A stretch of 44,584 nt of DNA from a virus: the IMG/VR virus record IMGVR_UViG_3300043570_004735, positions 1-44,584 of that record. One strand, written 5' to 3'. Positions 32,631 to 39,601 of this stretch are shown here, in pieces. How positions within the stretch are numbered: position 1 is the first letter of the stretch; each line of letters begins with the position of its first letter. Under the pieces are notes generated by a model. The model did not search any database, was not told the origin of the DNA, and worked only from the letters and a program-made list of their open reading frames with translations. The translations under genes were made by a program, and so were the position numbers.

Positions 32631-33503
32631 ATGGCAAAAGCATTAGTTACAGGTGGAGCAGGTTTTATTGGATCTAATTTGGTCGACTTCTTATTAAAGG
32701 AAGGACACGAAGTTGAGGTTTGGGATGACTTATCCACTGGTAAACTTGAAAGACTTTCTAAAGAAGTAGAATTCAAAAGATTAGACTTAACTAGAGATGT
32801 TCTACCAGATATTGAAGTTGATTGGGTATTTCACTTAGCAGCACCAGTATCTGTTCAAGAATCTTTGGAAAATCCATCTAAATATATGTATGGTTGTTTT
32901 GGTACAACTTATAGAATGTTAGATTGGTCTAGAAGAAATAGTGCTAAGAGCTTTACGTTAGCATCGACCGCTGCTGTGTATGGAGAAACAGAACAAATAC
33001 CTGTTAAAGAAACAGATGAATTGAATCCTATTTCTCCATACGCTGAATGGAAATTAAAAGCTGAAGATTGTTTAAGCATGTACAAATCATATTTTACATG
33101 TACAGCACTCAGATTCTTTAATGTCTATGGCAACGGTCAAAGTAGCACTGGAAGTTATGCTCCAGCTGTTGCAAGATTTTTAGATCAATATAGATCTGAA
33201 CAACCAATAACAGTGACAGGTTCTGGCTTACAAACCAGAGATTATGTCAATGTTAATGATATATGTTCAGCACTATATGAATCTGGAAAAAGAATTGGAC
33301 CATTCTTAATAATGAATGTTGGATCAGGCAAAGAAATAGCTATCTTAGACATAGCAAAAGCCTTTGAAACAAATATAACATTCATTGATAAAAGAAAAGA
33401 ACCAATGAGATCTGGAGCTGATATTACTTTAATTAAAAGTAAATTAGCATGGAGACCAAAGGAAAATATCTTTGAATGGATCAAACATAATTTAGATCTT
33501 TGA
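32631..33503 (+). CDS. NAD-dependent sugar-nucleotide epimerase/dehydratase
   Basis: This 290-aa extended short-chain dehydrogenase resembles UDP-glucose 4-epimerases. The start at 32631 lies 8 nt after tRNA-Leu; upstream codons belong to the tRNA. NAD-binding GGAGFIG is at residues 8-14, with DDLSTGK near 36-42. Catalytic Ser lies in ASTAAVYGE (about 107-115) and Tyr/Lys in YAEWK (about 136-140). RFFNVYG is typical of the substrate side. It would remodel surface sugars or glycosyl donors. A boxA-like motif overlaps its stop codon. Confidence 0.9.
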   Translation: MAKALVTGGAGFIGSNLVDFLLKEGHEVEVWDDLSTGKLERLSKEVEFKRLDLTRDVLPDIEVDWVFHLAAPVSVQESLENPSKYMYGCFGTTYRMLDWSRRNSAKSFTLASTAAVYGETEQIPVKETDELNPISPYAEWKLKAEDCLSMYKSYFTCTALRFFNVYGNGQSSTGSYAPAVARFLDQYRSEQPITVTGSGLQTRDYVNVNDICSALYESGKRIGPFLIMNVGSGKEIAILDIAKAFETNITFIDKRKEPMRSGADITLIKSKLAWRPKENIFEWIKHNLDL

Positions 33504-33518
33504 CATATTGGTAAAATA
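33494..33518 (+). promoter_or_regulatory. boxA-like antitermination motif 3
   Basis: Identical to the copy at 31051-31075, here overlapping the last codons of the epimerase gene and leading into further tRNAs. Confidence 0.68.
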
Positions 33519-33526
33519 AAGAAATT

Positions 33527-33581
33527 AGGATGCATACAGCAAATTTAAAAACTTTTATTGGAAAAAGCAAAACTGCATCCT
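33527..33581 (+). ncRNA. Small structured inter-tRNA element E
   Basis: AGGATGCA / TGCATCCT (8 bp) encloses an A-rich 39-nt loop with CAG/CTG at its base. It lies between boxA 3 and tRNA-Ile. Confidence 0.4.
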
Positions 33582-33588
33582 GTTAAAT

Positions 33589-33662
33589 AGACACTTAGCT
33601 CAATTGGTTAGAGCATTCGCCTGATACGCGAAAGGTTACAAGTTCGATTCTTGTAGTGTCTA
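33589..33662 (+). tRNA. tRNA-Ile (GAT)
   Basis: Acceptor AGACACT/AGTGTCT, stem TTCGC/GCGAA with loop CTGATAC. Confidence 0.95.
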
Positions 33663-33668
33663 CGCAGA

Positions 33669-33822
33669 AATCCAACACAACGACGACTTGCAAACAAAGT
33701 ATTCTAGTGATAGAAGCAGTCATCCAAGTATGATTTGGAACGTGCACTGGTAGGCAACCAACCTATATTATGATACGAGCTAATACTTGTGGATTAAAGG
33801 TGACGATCAGGAAAGACTGATA
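33669..33822 (+). ncRNA. Structured inter-tRNA element F
   Basis: AATCCA/TGGATT (33669/33790) and AAGTATT/AATACTT (33697/33782) form nested outer helices. TCCAA/TTGGA (33723/33735) and TAGG/CCTA (33751/33762) form inner hairpins, and ATCAG/CTGAT (about 33806-33821) follows. It fills the space between tRNA-Ile and tRNA-Asp. Confidence 0.55.
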
Positions 33823-33827
33823 ATTTT

Positions 33828-33899
33828 GGTCTCATAGTTAATCGGCTATAATATTGCCCTGTCACGGCAAAGTGCCGGGTTCGATTCCCGGTGGGACCG
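33828..33899 (+). tRNA. tRNA-Asp (GTC)
   Basis: Acceptor GGTCTCA/TGGGACC, stem TTGCC/GGCAA with loop CTGTCAC, discriminator G. Confidence 0.95.
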
Positions 33900-33909
33900 C
33901 AAACGATTG

Positions 33910-33926
33910 TTGTTCTTTGACATACT
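33910..33926 (+). promoter_or_regulatory. boxA-like antitermination motif 4
   Basis: TTGTTCTTTGACATACT, a diverged fourth copy 22 nt before the coiled-coil gene. Confidence 0.55.
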
Positions 33927-33947
33927 AAAAAATAAAAATTAAAAAAT

Positions 33948-34298
33948 ATGGATACAATATCATTTATTTTAGGAATGTCCTCGGTGGTGGTTATCGCAAT
34001 TGCGGTGGTTGCTGTCACAGGATTTTTTAAGGTCAGAAATGTTGAGAAACAATTCAATAACTACGAACAAAACTTTATGGTTGAGTTTGATAGTAGAACA
34101 AAAGAAATTCACGATAATATAAATTATGTAAATAATGATTTAAATCGTAGAATTGATGAAGAAGGCAATGAATTAAATCGTAGAATTGATAACACAGAAA
34201 GAGAAATCTTTTCCCAATTAGATTCTCGATTAGATAAATTGGAAACTAAATTGACAGACACAATTAAAAACGGTTGTGATCCTGTTAAAAATAATTAA
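33948..34298 (+). CDS. Membrane-anchored coiled-coil protein
   Basis: 116 aa. One N-terminal transmembrane helix (about residues 4-26, FILGMSSVVVIAIAVVAVTGFF) is followed by a long charged coiled coil with two near-identical NRRIDEEGNELNRRID units (about residues 66-82). No family recognised. The organisation resembles phage spanins or small virion/membrane tethers. It is one of two protein genes inside the tRNA array. Confidence 0.75.
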   Translation: MDTISFILGMSSVVVIAIAVVAVTGFFKVRNVEKQFNNYEQNFMVEFDSRTKEIHDNINYVNNDLNRRIDEEGNELNRRIDNTEREIFSQLDSRLDKLETKLTDTIKNGCDPVKNN

Positions 34299-34346
34299 CG
34301 AGTCATAAGACATAATAAATAAATCGTTAAAGACAATAATCGTTAT

Positions 34347-34420
34347 TACCCTTTCGTCTAATGGCAGGACAGCTGGTTTTGGTCCAGCTAATCGAGGTTC
34401 GAGTCCTTGAGGGGTAACCA
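34347..34420 (+). tRNA. tRNA-Gln (TTG)
   Basis: Acceptor TACCCTT/AGGGGTA, stem GCTGG/CCAGC with loop TTTTGGT, encoded CCA. Confidence 0.95.
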
Positions 34421-34425
34421 AACAT

Positions 34426-34501
34426 AGCGGGTTGGTAGAAGTGGTATCTCGCGAGCCTCATAAGCTCGAGGTCGGGGGTTCGAATCCCTCACCCGCAACC
34501 A
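34426..34501 (+). tRNA. Initiator-like tRNA-fMet (CAT)
   Basis: Acceptor A-GCGGGT/ACCCGC-A leaves positions 1 and 72 unpaired (A-A), the hallmark of bacterial initiator tRNA. Anticodon stem CGAGC/GCTCG with loop CTCATAA, and the 3' end GCAACCA matches bacterial initiators. The three GC pairs of classical initiators are not conserved in the anticodon stem. Confidence 0.82.
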
Positions 34502-34502
34502 A

Positions 34503-34581
34503 ATGAAGTGTAGCTCAGTGACATTAATGAGAGCAAGTCGTAAAAGACCGTGACGGTAGGTTGAATTCCTCCCACTTCATA
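34503..34581 (+). other. tRNA-like element 4 (degenerate anticodon and T-arms)
   Basis: Acceptor ATGAAGT/ACTTCAT and D-stem GCTC/GAGC with an enlarged D-loop. The T-loop reads TTGAATT, as if TTCGAATT had lost a C. The anticodon region AAGTCGTAAAAGACC pairs only GTC/GAC. Confidence 0.55.
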
Positions 34582-34584
34582 TTT

Positions 34585-34656
34585 GGTCCCATCGTCTATC
34601 GGTTAGGACATCAGGTTTTCATCCTGAAAAGTCGGGTTCGACTCCCGGTGGGACTA
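34585..34656 (+). tRNA. tRNA-Glu (TTC)
   Basis: Acceptor GGTCCCA/TGGGACT, stem TCAGG/CCTGA with loop TTTTCAT. Confidence 0.95.
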
Positions 34657-34657
34657 C

Positions 34658-34800
34658 TAAGAATAACTGTCACTCCATTCAATGTGATGTCGACAATCAC
34701 GAATGGATCAAAGTGTTCATCACCCTCAGCCTAGGCCTAGAGAAAACTCTAATGAAGCTGTTAAGATTGGAGCGAGACGGGTACTCCAAAGTTATTCTTA
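34658..34800 (+). ncRNA. Structured inter-tRNA RNA G (11-bp closing stem, multi-helix)
   Basis: TAAGAATAACT / AGTTATTCTTA is a perfect 11-bp P1. Inside, TCCATTC/GAATGGA is stacked on GTGAT/ATCAC (34674-34707). TTCAT/ATGAA (34716/34752) encloses TAGAG-AAAA-CTCTA, and TTGGAG/CTCCAA (34767/34784) forms a third arm. CAGC (34727) could also pair with GCTG (34757). It starts 2 nt after tRNA-Glu and ends 4 nt before tRNA-Ala, with no ORF. A tRNA identity is excluded because there is no T-loop. Confidence 0.72.
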
Positions 34801-34803
34801 AAT

Positions 34804-34877
34804 GGGGAATTAGCTCAGCTGGCTAGAGCGCCTGCCTTGCACGCAGGAGGTCATCGGTTCGACTCCGATATTCTCCA
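34804..34877 (+). tRNA. tRNA-Ala (TGC)
   Basis: Acceptor GGGGAAT/ATTCTCC, stem CCTGC/GCAGG with loop CTTGCAC. Confidence 0.96.
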
Positions 34878-34878
34878 C

Positions 34879-35082
34879 TATTGATGATGAAATAGTAATT
34901 AAACGAGTATCCAGAGGGAACACTGCCAGAATCCCACAACAGATAGGACGGAGAAAAGTTAATGAAAGACAATGGCGCATCGGGAACTCACACAGGCCGC
35001 AATCTGTAATCGAGTATGAAGAGTACATACCAATAGCTCTCTTTATCCCGCAATGGTAAGAAAAATGGTCGACTCATCAATA
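34879..35082 (+). ncRNA. Structured inter-tRNA RNA H (204 nt)
   Basis: TATTGATGA / TCATCAATA is a perfect 9-bp closing stem that starts 2 nt after tRNA-Ala and ends 4 nt before tRNA-Asn. Internal pairings include ACAGAT/ATCTGT (about 34925/35005) and GTATG/CATAC (about 35016-35032). No ORF, GC-richer than coding DNA. Confidence 0.6.
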
Positions 35083-35085
35083 AAT

Positions 35086-35157
35086 TCCTCGGTAGCTCAG
35101 CGGTAGAGCACGCGACTGTTAATCGTGTGGTCGTAGGTTCAAATCCTACCCGGGGAG
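35086..35157 (+). tRNA. tRNA-Asn (GTT)
   Basis: Acceptor TCCTCGG/CCGGGGA, stem CGCGA/TCGTG with loop CTGTTAA, T-arm GTAGG-TTCAAAT-CCTAC. Confidence 0.94.
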
Positions 35158-35267
35158 CAACTTAAAACCGATTCGGGTTCGACGTAAAATGGATCCTGCG
35201 CCTTGAAATATAGACAAAACGTCATTAAATATCCATCATTGAAGGTGTCATCGGTGACCTTCTAATT
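35158..35267 (+). ncRNA. Structured inter-tRNA element I, possible pseudoknot
   Basis: GACGT (35181) pairs ACGTC (35219) while ATGGAT (35189) pairs ATCCAT (35231), an H-type pseudoknot order. A hairpin GAAGGT/ACCTTC (35241-35262) follows. It fills the gap between tRNA-Asn and tRNA-Gly. Confidence 0.42.
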
Positions 35268-35340
35268 GCGAATATCGTATAATGGCTTATTACTCCAGCC
35301 TTCCAAGTTGGAGATCTCAGTTCGATTCTGAGTATTCGCT
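35268..35340 (+). tRNA. tRNA-Gly (TCC)
   Basis: Acceptor GCGAATA/TATTCGC, stem CCAGC/GTTGG with loop CTTCCAA, discriminator T. Confidence 0.93.
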
Positions 35341-35367
35341 CCAAATTTTACCAATATGTAAATAAAT

Positions 35368-35449
35368 GCCTGAGTGGTGGAATTGGTAGTCACGCCAGAT
35401 TTAGGATCTGGTGCCGAAAGGCGTGTCGGTTCGAGTCCGACCTTGGGTA
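35368..35449 (+). tRNA. tRNA-Leu (TAG)
   Basis: Class II: acceptor GCCTGAG/CTTGGGT (several G-U pairs), stem CCAGA/TCTGG with loop TTTAGGA, T-arm GTCGG-TTCGAGT-CCGAC. Last tRNA of the main array. Confidence 0.92.
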
Positions 35450-35460
35450 CAAAAATAATA

Positions 35461-35470
35461 GATATATAAG
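35461..35470 (+). promoter_or_regulatory. GATATATA motif before the PAP2 gene
   Basis: GATATATAAG lies only 15 nt before the ATG, so a transcript from here would have a very short leader. Confidence 0.42.
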
Positions 35471-35475
35471 CCAAT

Positions 35476-36174
35476 ATGTCAAAGTTAAAATCATTTTCTG
35501 AATTCGCTGGATTTAAAGAAGTCGATGCTCTTGGTTACGGCAACGAAGCTAAGAAACATCGCTTAACATATTCCAAAGAAAAACCAGTTATCATTAAGAT
35601 GACCAAAGAAAATGGTGTCTATGAACAACTCTTACACTTTCAAAATCCAAGAAATTCAAGTCAAGAAACTCTTTCTGAAATAGAAGAAAATATATCTTTG
35701 CAAAAAGAATTAAGCGATTCAGAAATTGAGTTTATTAAAAGAGCTGAAACTGACATGTTACTTTTAATCAATGAAAGATTAATTGAACTAGGTGGAACTG
35801 ATGAGATGCTTCTTCTACAAGCAGTAACTGCATTTACAGATCCTTTGCTTTATAAGTTAAAACATTTTTATAATAGACCAAGACCTGCTCAATTAGCAAG
35901 AGCATTAGATTTAGAATTGTATCCTGTAATTCCTACTAATGCCTCAAGTGCAGCTTATCCAAGTGGACATGCTCTTGATTCATATACATGTGGTTGGATC
36001 ATTGGTCAAAAATATCCTGAATTAGCTGATCAAATTTCAACTTTTTGTGAAGAAGTAGCTTTTACCAGAATTCAGGCTGGTGTACACTACAGATCTGATG
36101 CTGATTTTTCTAAAATCATCTTTGATAAATTAGTAGAATCACAGACAATAACCTTGGATTATTTTTTATTGTAA
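35476..36174 (+). CDS. PAP2-family acid phosphatase
   Basis: 232 aa. The three phosphatase motifs are complete: K-x6-R-P in KLKHFYNRP (about residue 135), PSGH (about 165) and R-x5-H-x3-D in RIQAGVHYRSD (about 199-209). There is no signal peptide or membrane helix, unlike most PAP2 lipid phosphatases; the N-terminal 80 aa (SFSEFAGFKEVDALGYGNEAK) are unrelated. It may act on nucleotides or other small phosphates in the cytoplasm. It converges with the - strand gene, overlapping by 9 bp. Confidence 0.85.
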   Translation: MSKLKSFSEFAGFKEVDALGYGNEAKKHRLTYSKEKPVIIKMTKENGVYEQLLHFQNPRNSSQETLSEIEENISLQKELSDSEIEFIKRAETDMLLLINERLIELGGTDEMLLLQAVTAFTDPLLYKLKHFYNRPRPAQLARALDLELYPVIPTNASSAAYPSGHALDSYTCGWIIGQKYPELADQISTFCEEVAFTRIQAGVHYRSDADFSKIIFDKLVESQTITLDYFLL

Positions 36175-37122
36175 GCCAAAAGCCCAATTCGCTTCATTAT
36201 AAGAAGTCCAATAGCCATTAGCGTTTAATTCAGTTTTGGCAGTTGCTGCGTTAGCTGGACTAACTGTTACTAGAGTTTGTGCTAATTGTAAAAAAGCTGT
36301 ATCATTCTTTGCACATCTTAAAAACTTGATATTGGCATTCTTGTTACCAAGAAAGTTAAAGCCATTTGGAACACTGTATTTTGAATTACTTTCAATAGTC
36401 ATAACACCGTTTTGAGCTGGAGATAAACCAGGATATATCGCAGCGCCACCTGCGTCTATGCCAAATAAGTTTAAACCACCTGCACCTGCTGGAGATGCAG
36501 TTGGTGAATTATTCCAATTGCCACCATTTACTCTAATCCAACATGCATCATCTGTGGGTGATATTGCCATATCAATAATATCTCCATTTACCCAAGTTGG
36601 AGTACCTGACGACATGCCTAGGCCCGCGAATTGAATTGCGTTGGCATGCCAAAAGTTTCCATTACTAGAAAATCCAATACTAGCTGTATTATTTCCTAGA
36701 GGACTATTAGTCTTTGTTCCATCATTACCAATACCAATATAAGACAATCCAGTTCCGGAAGTACATTTGACACTAAACATTATTGATGATCCATCAAGTG
36801 GGCTTAATGTAAGCACTGATTGAATTACTGTGGTTCCTTGAGTAGCTGTTGTATTAGAATTACTTAATGTAATATTACTACCCATTACATTTGGATCTAA
36901 ATAAAGATTATCGACTGGAAATTGAGTAGGTTGATTATTATTGGTATTATATACAGCAATGATATATCCTGGAACTTCATCTGGACCAGCATACCAATCT
37001 AATCCACCTAAGCCATCGTAATTTTGATTATCCACACCGATAACGATATTTCCCACTACAGATGTTCCAATAGGAGGACTTCCAGGATTTTGTGTGATTG
37101 CAAAGGGTCTAAATTGTGCCAT
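36166..37122 (-). CDS. Tail fibre / adhesin-like virion protein
   Basis: This is the only convincing - strand gene: 318 aa, Gly/Asn/Ser/Thr-rich and beta-structured. The N-terminus (ITQNPGSPPIGTSVVGNIVIG, then GGLDWYAGPDEVPGYIIAVY) is of a kind seen in Bacteroidota phage tail proteins. The middle (residues about 110-235: SIMFSVKC, IGIGND, NFWHANAIQF, GDIIDMAISPTDDACWIRVNGGNW) looks like a SPRY/ConA-type lectin domain. The C-terminus is helical. Receptor binding is inferred. It shares a divergent promoter region with the gene at 37186. Confidence 0.75.
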   Translation of the reverse strand: MAQFRPFAITQNPGSPPIGTSVVGNIVIGVDNQNYDGLGGLDWYAGPDEVPGYIIAVYNTNNNQPTQFPVDNLYLDPNVMGSNITLSNSNTTATQGTTVIQSVLTLSPLDGSSIMFSVKCTSGTGLSYIGIGNDGTKTNSPLGNNTASIGFSSNGNFWHANAIQFAGLGMSSGTPTWVNGDIIDMAISPTDDACWIRVNGGNWNNSPTASPAGAGGLNLFGIDAGGAAIYPGLSPAQNGVMTIESNSKYSVPNGFNFLGNKNANIKFLRCAKNDTAFLQLAQTLVTVSPANAATAKTELNANGYWTSYNEANWAFGLQ

Positions 37123-37142
37123 TTAATATGATTATTTTCTTC

Positions 37143-37166
37143 TATATATTCAAAAAGATATATAGA
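37143..37166. promoter_or_regulatory. Divergent promoter-like region
   Basis: GATATATAG at 37157 (+) lies 29 nt before the GTG at 37186, and the reverse strand of CTATATATTC (37142-37151) gives ATATATAG about 20 nt before the - strand start. Confidence 0.5.
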
Positions 37167-37185
37167 AAAACAAAGTACATCTACC

Positions 37186-38229
37186 GTGGAATTATTAACT
37201 TACGAATCATTTATAAACAGTTCTAAGATCGTTGAATCTAGAAGACAACTACTAATAAACATCTTTAATCAATTTGAAGATATTAAGCCGATTATGAACG
37301 AGGCTATTGCTATCATAGAACTTGGATCTTTAGACGAGGCTTTCGAAGGAGAAATCAATGAAGAAAGCATCATGGCTAAAATGAAAGATAAATTAGCTCA
37401 AGCTGTTGCTGTTGCAAAAGAAAAAGGCAAAGAAGCCTTGACTGGAGCTCAACAAAAAATTATTCAATTAGGTGGAAGTATTGGTAGTGTTATTAAATTA
37501 ATGATTGGTAAATTAAAAGAATGGATTTCAGCTGCATTTACAGCTGCTAAAGGATTTTATGCCAAAGCTGCTCAAGCTAAATCAGCTGATATTAAGGATA
37601 TGGTTAGTAAAGCAAGCGATGATACAAAGAATTTAATGATTAAAGAAATAGGACATTTAAAAACAGTTACTTCTTCTACTGCTTCATGGGTAATGAGTGG
37701 ATTTTCTAAAGATGCAACTAAAGCTGCGGCTGAAGCTGCTAAAGAAGATGTTAAAGAATCATTTGAATTGGTAATTTTAGAATCTATTAATGAAGCTGTT
37801 TTATCAGGTGAATTGGACTTTACAGATCTTTTAGAATCTGATGGTCACAGTGCTGGAATTCCGTTTGTTAGTGCTATTGCACATAAAATGCACCATATTC
37901 CTCCATTTAATCTATTAGACAAAGTAAAACAAGGAGCTGAGAAAGTTGCCTCCGGAGTTTTAAATAAACTTTCATATTATGCAACTGAATTAGCAGGTGC
38001 TCCAGGCCCATTTAAATTTGTTGCTCTGGCCGCCATTATTGGTATTATAGCTGAAGTACAGTTTAAAGGTATTGCAAAACATGCAGTTTTACACGCTGTT
38101 CCTGGATTAGGTTTAATGGCTTCTATTATATCTAACGTTGCAATGGCATTAGCCGTTGTTGGTATTGTTGAAGCGCTTATCGCTAAAAAAGATGGCGATG
38201 AAGAAGGTCACGACAAAGCTGAAGCCTAA
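37186..38229 (+). CDS. Unknown helical protein with hydrophobic C-terminus
   Basis: 347 aa with a GTG start. The first residues (MELLTYESFI) resemble the start of T4-like prohead core and internal head proteins. There follow Ala/Lys-rich amphipathic helices (about residues 60-210) and a C-terminal hydrophobic region (about 275-335) with two or three possible membrane segments. It may be an internal virion or injected protein; the family is not recognised. Confidence 0.7.
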   Translation: MELLTYESFINSSKIVESRRQLLINIFNQFEDIKPIMNEAIAIIELGSLDEAFEGEINEESIMAKMKDKLAQAVAVAKEKGKEALTGAQQKIIQLGGSIGSVIKLMIGKLKEWISAAFTAAKGFYAKAAQAKSADIKDMVSKASDDTKNLMIKEIGHLKTVTSSTASWVMSGFSKDATKAAAEAAKEDVKESFELVILESINEAVLSGELDFTDLLESDGHSAGIPFVSAIAHKMHHIPPFNLLDKVKQGAEKVASGVLNKLSYYATELAGAPGPFKFVALAAIIGIIAEVQFKGIAKHAVLHAVPGLGLMASIISNVAMALAVVGIVEALIAKKDGDEEGHDKAEA

Positions 38230-38275
38230 CTGAAACATTATTTTATTAGGGAGTATAACTCTAAAATAAAATTAC

Positions 38276-39370
38276 ATGGACTCAAAAGAATTTCTTTACA
38301 ATTATCTAAACGCATTTTCACCAGTTGGTCAAGAGACCGAAGGACAGAAAATTTGGGCAGATTATATTAGACCATTTGCCGATCAAGTAAAAGTCGATGC
38401 TTATGGTACTGCTTATGGCATCTTAAAAGGCAGCACAGCTGACCAAGATTTATCGCACAGATACGCTGAGCCATATCGAGTAGTTTTAGAAGCACATTGT
38501 GATGAAATTGCATGGATCATTACTCAAATCGAAAAAGACGGTTACGTTCGAGTTAAAAGAGCTGGTGGATCTGATAATATGATCGCAGCTTCAAAATCTG
38601 TGATCGTACATACTCATAAAGGTCAAAAAGTTAAAGCATTCTTTGGTTCTCCAGCAGTTCATGTTAGAGAAAAATACACCGAAATGGGACCAGATCAGCA
38701 TGAATTATGGTTGGATTTTGGAGTTGATTCAGCTGACAAAGTAAAAGAACTTGGAGTTGAAGTTGGCTGTATGGTTACTTTTGACGATCAGTTTAGTGAG
38801 TTAGGTGACTATTATGTTGGTCGTTCATTGGATAATAAGATTGGTGGTTATATCATCGCTGAAGCTCTTTTACGCATTTCAAAAATGAATCATCGTTTAC
38901 CATTTGACTTATATGTAGTTAACTCAGTCCAAGAAGAGGTTGGCTTATTTGGAGCTCGTATGATTGCTCAAACTATCAAAGCTGATATTGCATTAGTACA
39001 TGATGTTTGTCACAATACGAATCATCCAATGATGAATAAAGCCAAAGATGGCGATATTGAAGGTGGCAAAGGACCTTGTGTTGAATATACTGCACAAAAC
39101 CATCGCAAACTGATCAAACTTTATCGCGATACAGCCCATGATCTTGAGATACCACTTCAATTAACAGTTGGATCTTATGGAAATGATACAGTTTCTTTCT
39201 TCTTAGAGAATACTCCGACTGCAATTTTAGCAACACCATTGAAATACATGCACACAACGGTTGAAATGGCACATAAAGATGACGTTGAAAACGCTATTAC
39301 ACTATTTGTCAATACTTTATTAAACCTAACGGTTTATGAAATCGAATCTATAAAAAATCCTAGAATCTAA
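38276..39370 (+). CDS. M42-family metallo-aminopeptidase
   Basis: 364 aa, full length for the M42 glutamyl-aminopeptidase/FrvX family. The dinuclear metal site is complete: H-x-D in EAHCDEIA (about residue 72), bridging Asp in RSLDNKIGGY (about 186), catalytic Glu-Glu in SVQEEVGLFGA (about 220), Asp in ALVHDVCH (about 244) and His in KYMHTTVEMAH (about 327). No signal peptide. It would trim peptides in the cytoplasm. The next gene starts on its stop codon. Confidence 0.92.
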   Translation: MDSKEFLYNYLNAFSPVGQETEGQKIWADYIRPFADQVKVDAYGTAYGILKGSTADQDLSHRYAEPYRVVLEAHCDEIAWIITQIEKDGYVRVKRAGGSDNMIAASKSVIVHTHKGQKVKAFFGSPAVHVREKYTEMGPDQHELWLDFGVDSADKVKELGVEVGCMVTFDDQFSELGDYYVGRSLDNKIGGYIIAEALLRISKMNHRLPFDLYVVNSVQEEVGLFGARMIAQTIKADIALVHDVCHNTNHPMMNKAKDGDIEGGKGPCVEYTAQNHRKLIKLYRDTAHDLEIPLQLTVGSYGNDTVSFFLENTPTAILATPLKYMHTTVEMAHKDDVENAITLFVNTLLNLTVYEIESIKNPRI

Positions 39371-39552
39371 TGGAAACCTACATTATTGTAAAAAACATCA
39401 CAACTGAAACTGGCACACTTCCAGTCCTAATTCTAGATGGTCACTCTGAAATATTAGAATTTGACGATTTAGAAAAAGCTGAAGATACCAGGCAAATGCT
39501 ACAAGAAAATAGTGATTCAGGTCATGTTTATACGATCAGAACTATCAAATGA
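39370..39552 (+). CDS. Unknown 60-aa protein coupled to the peptidase
   Basis: Starts within the peptidase stop codon (TAATG). Acidic, with a beta-rich first half (METYIIVKNITTETGTLPVL) and a helical second half. It reads like a small phage inhibitor or adaptor; no family recognised. Confidence 0.68.
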   Translation: METYIIVKNITTETGTLPVLILDGHSEILEFDDLEKAEDTRQMLQENSDSGHVYTIRTIK

Positions 39553-39601
39553 AACAATTCCAAACAGCTTCGTATAAAATCTGTAACTTAAAAAATAAAG
39601 T

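Noticed and set aside
30519-35474. Several - strand and + strand ORFs of 60-110 aa across the tRNA array
   Set aside because: They run through tRNA genes and structured RNAs, so they are chance open frames.
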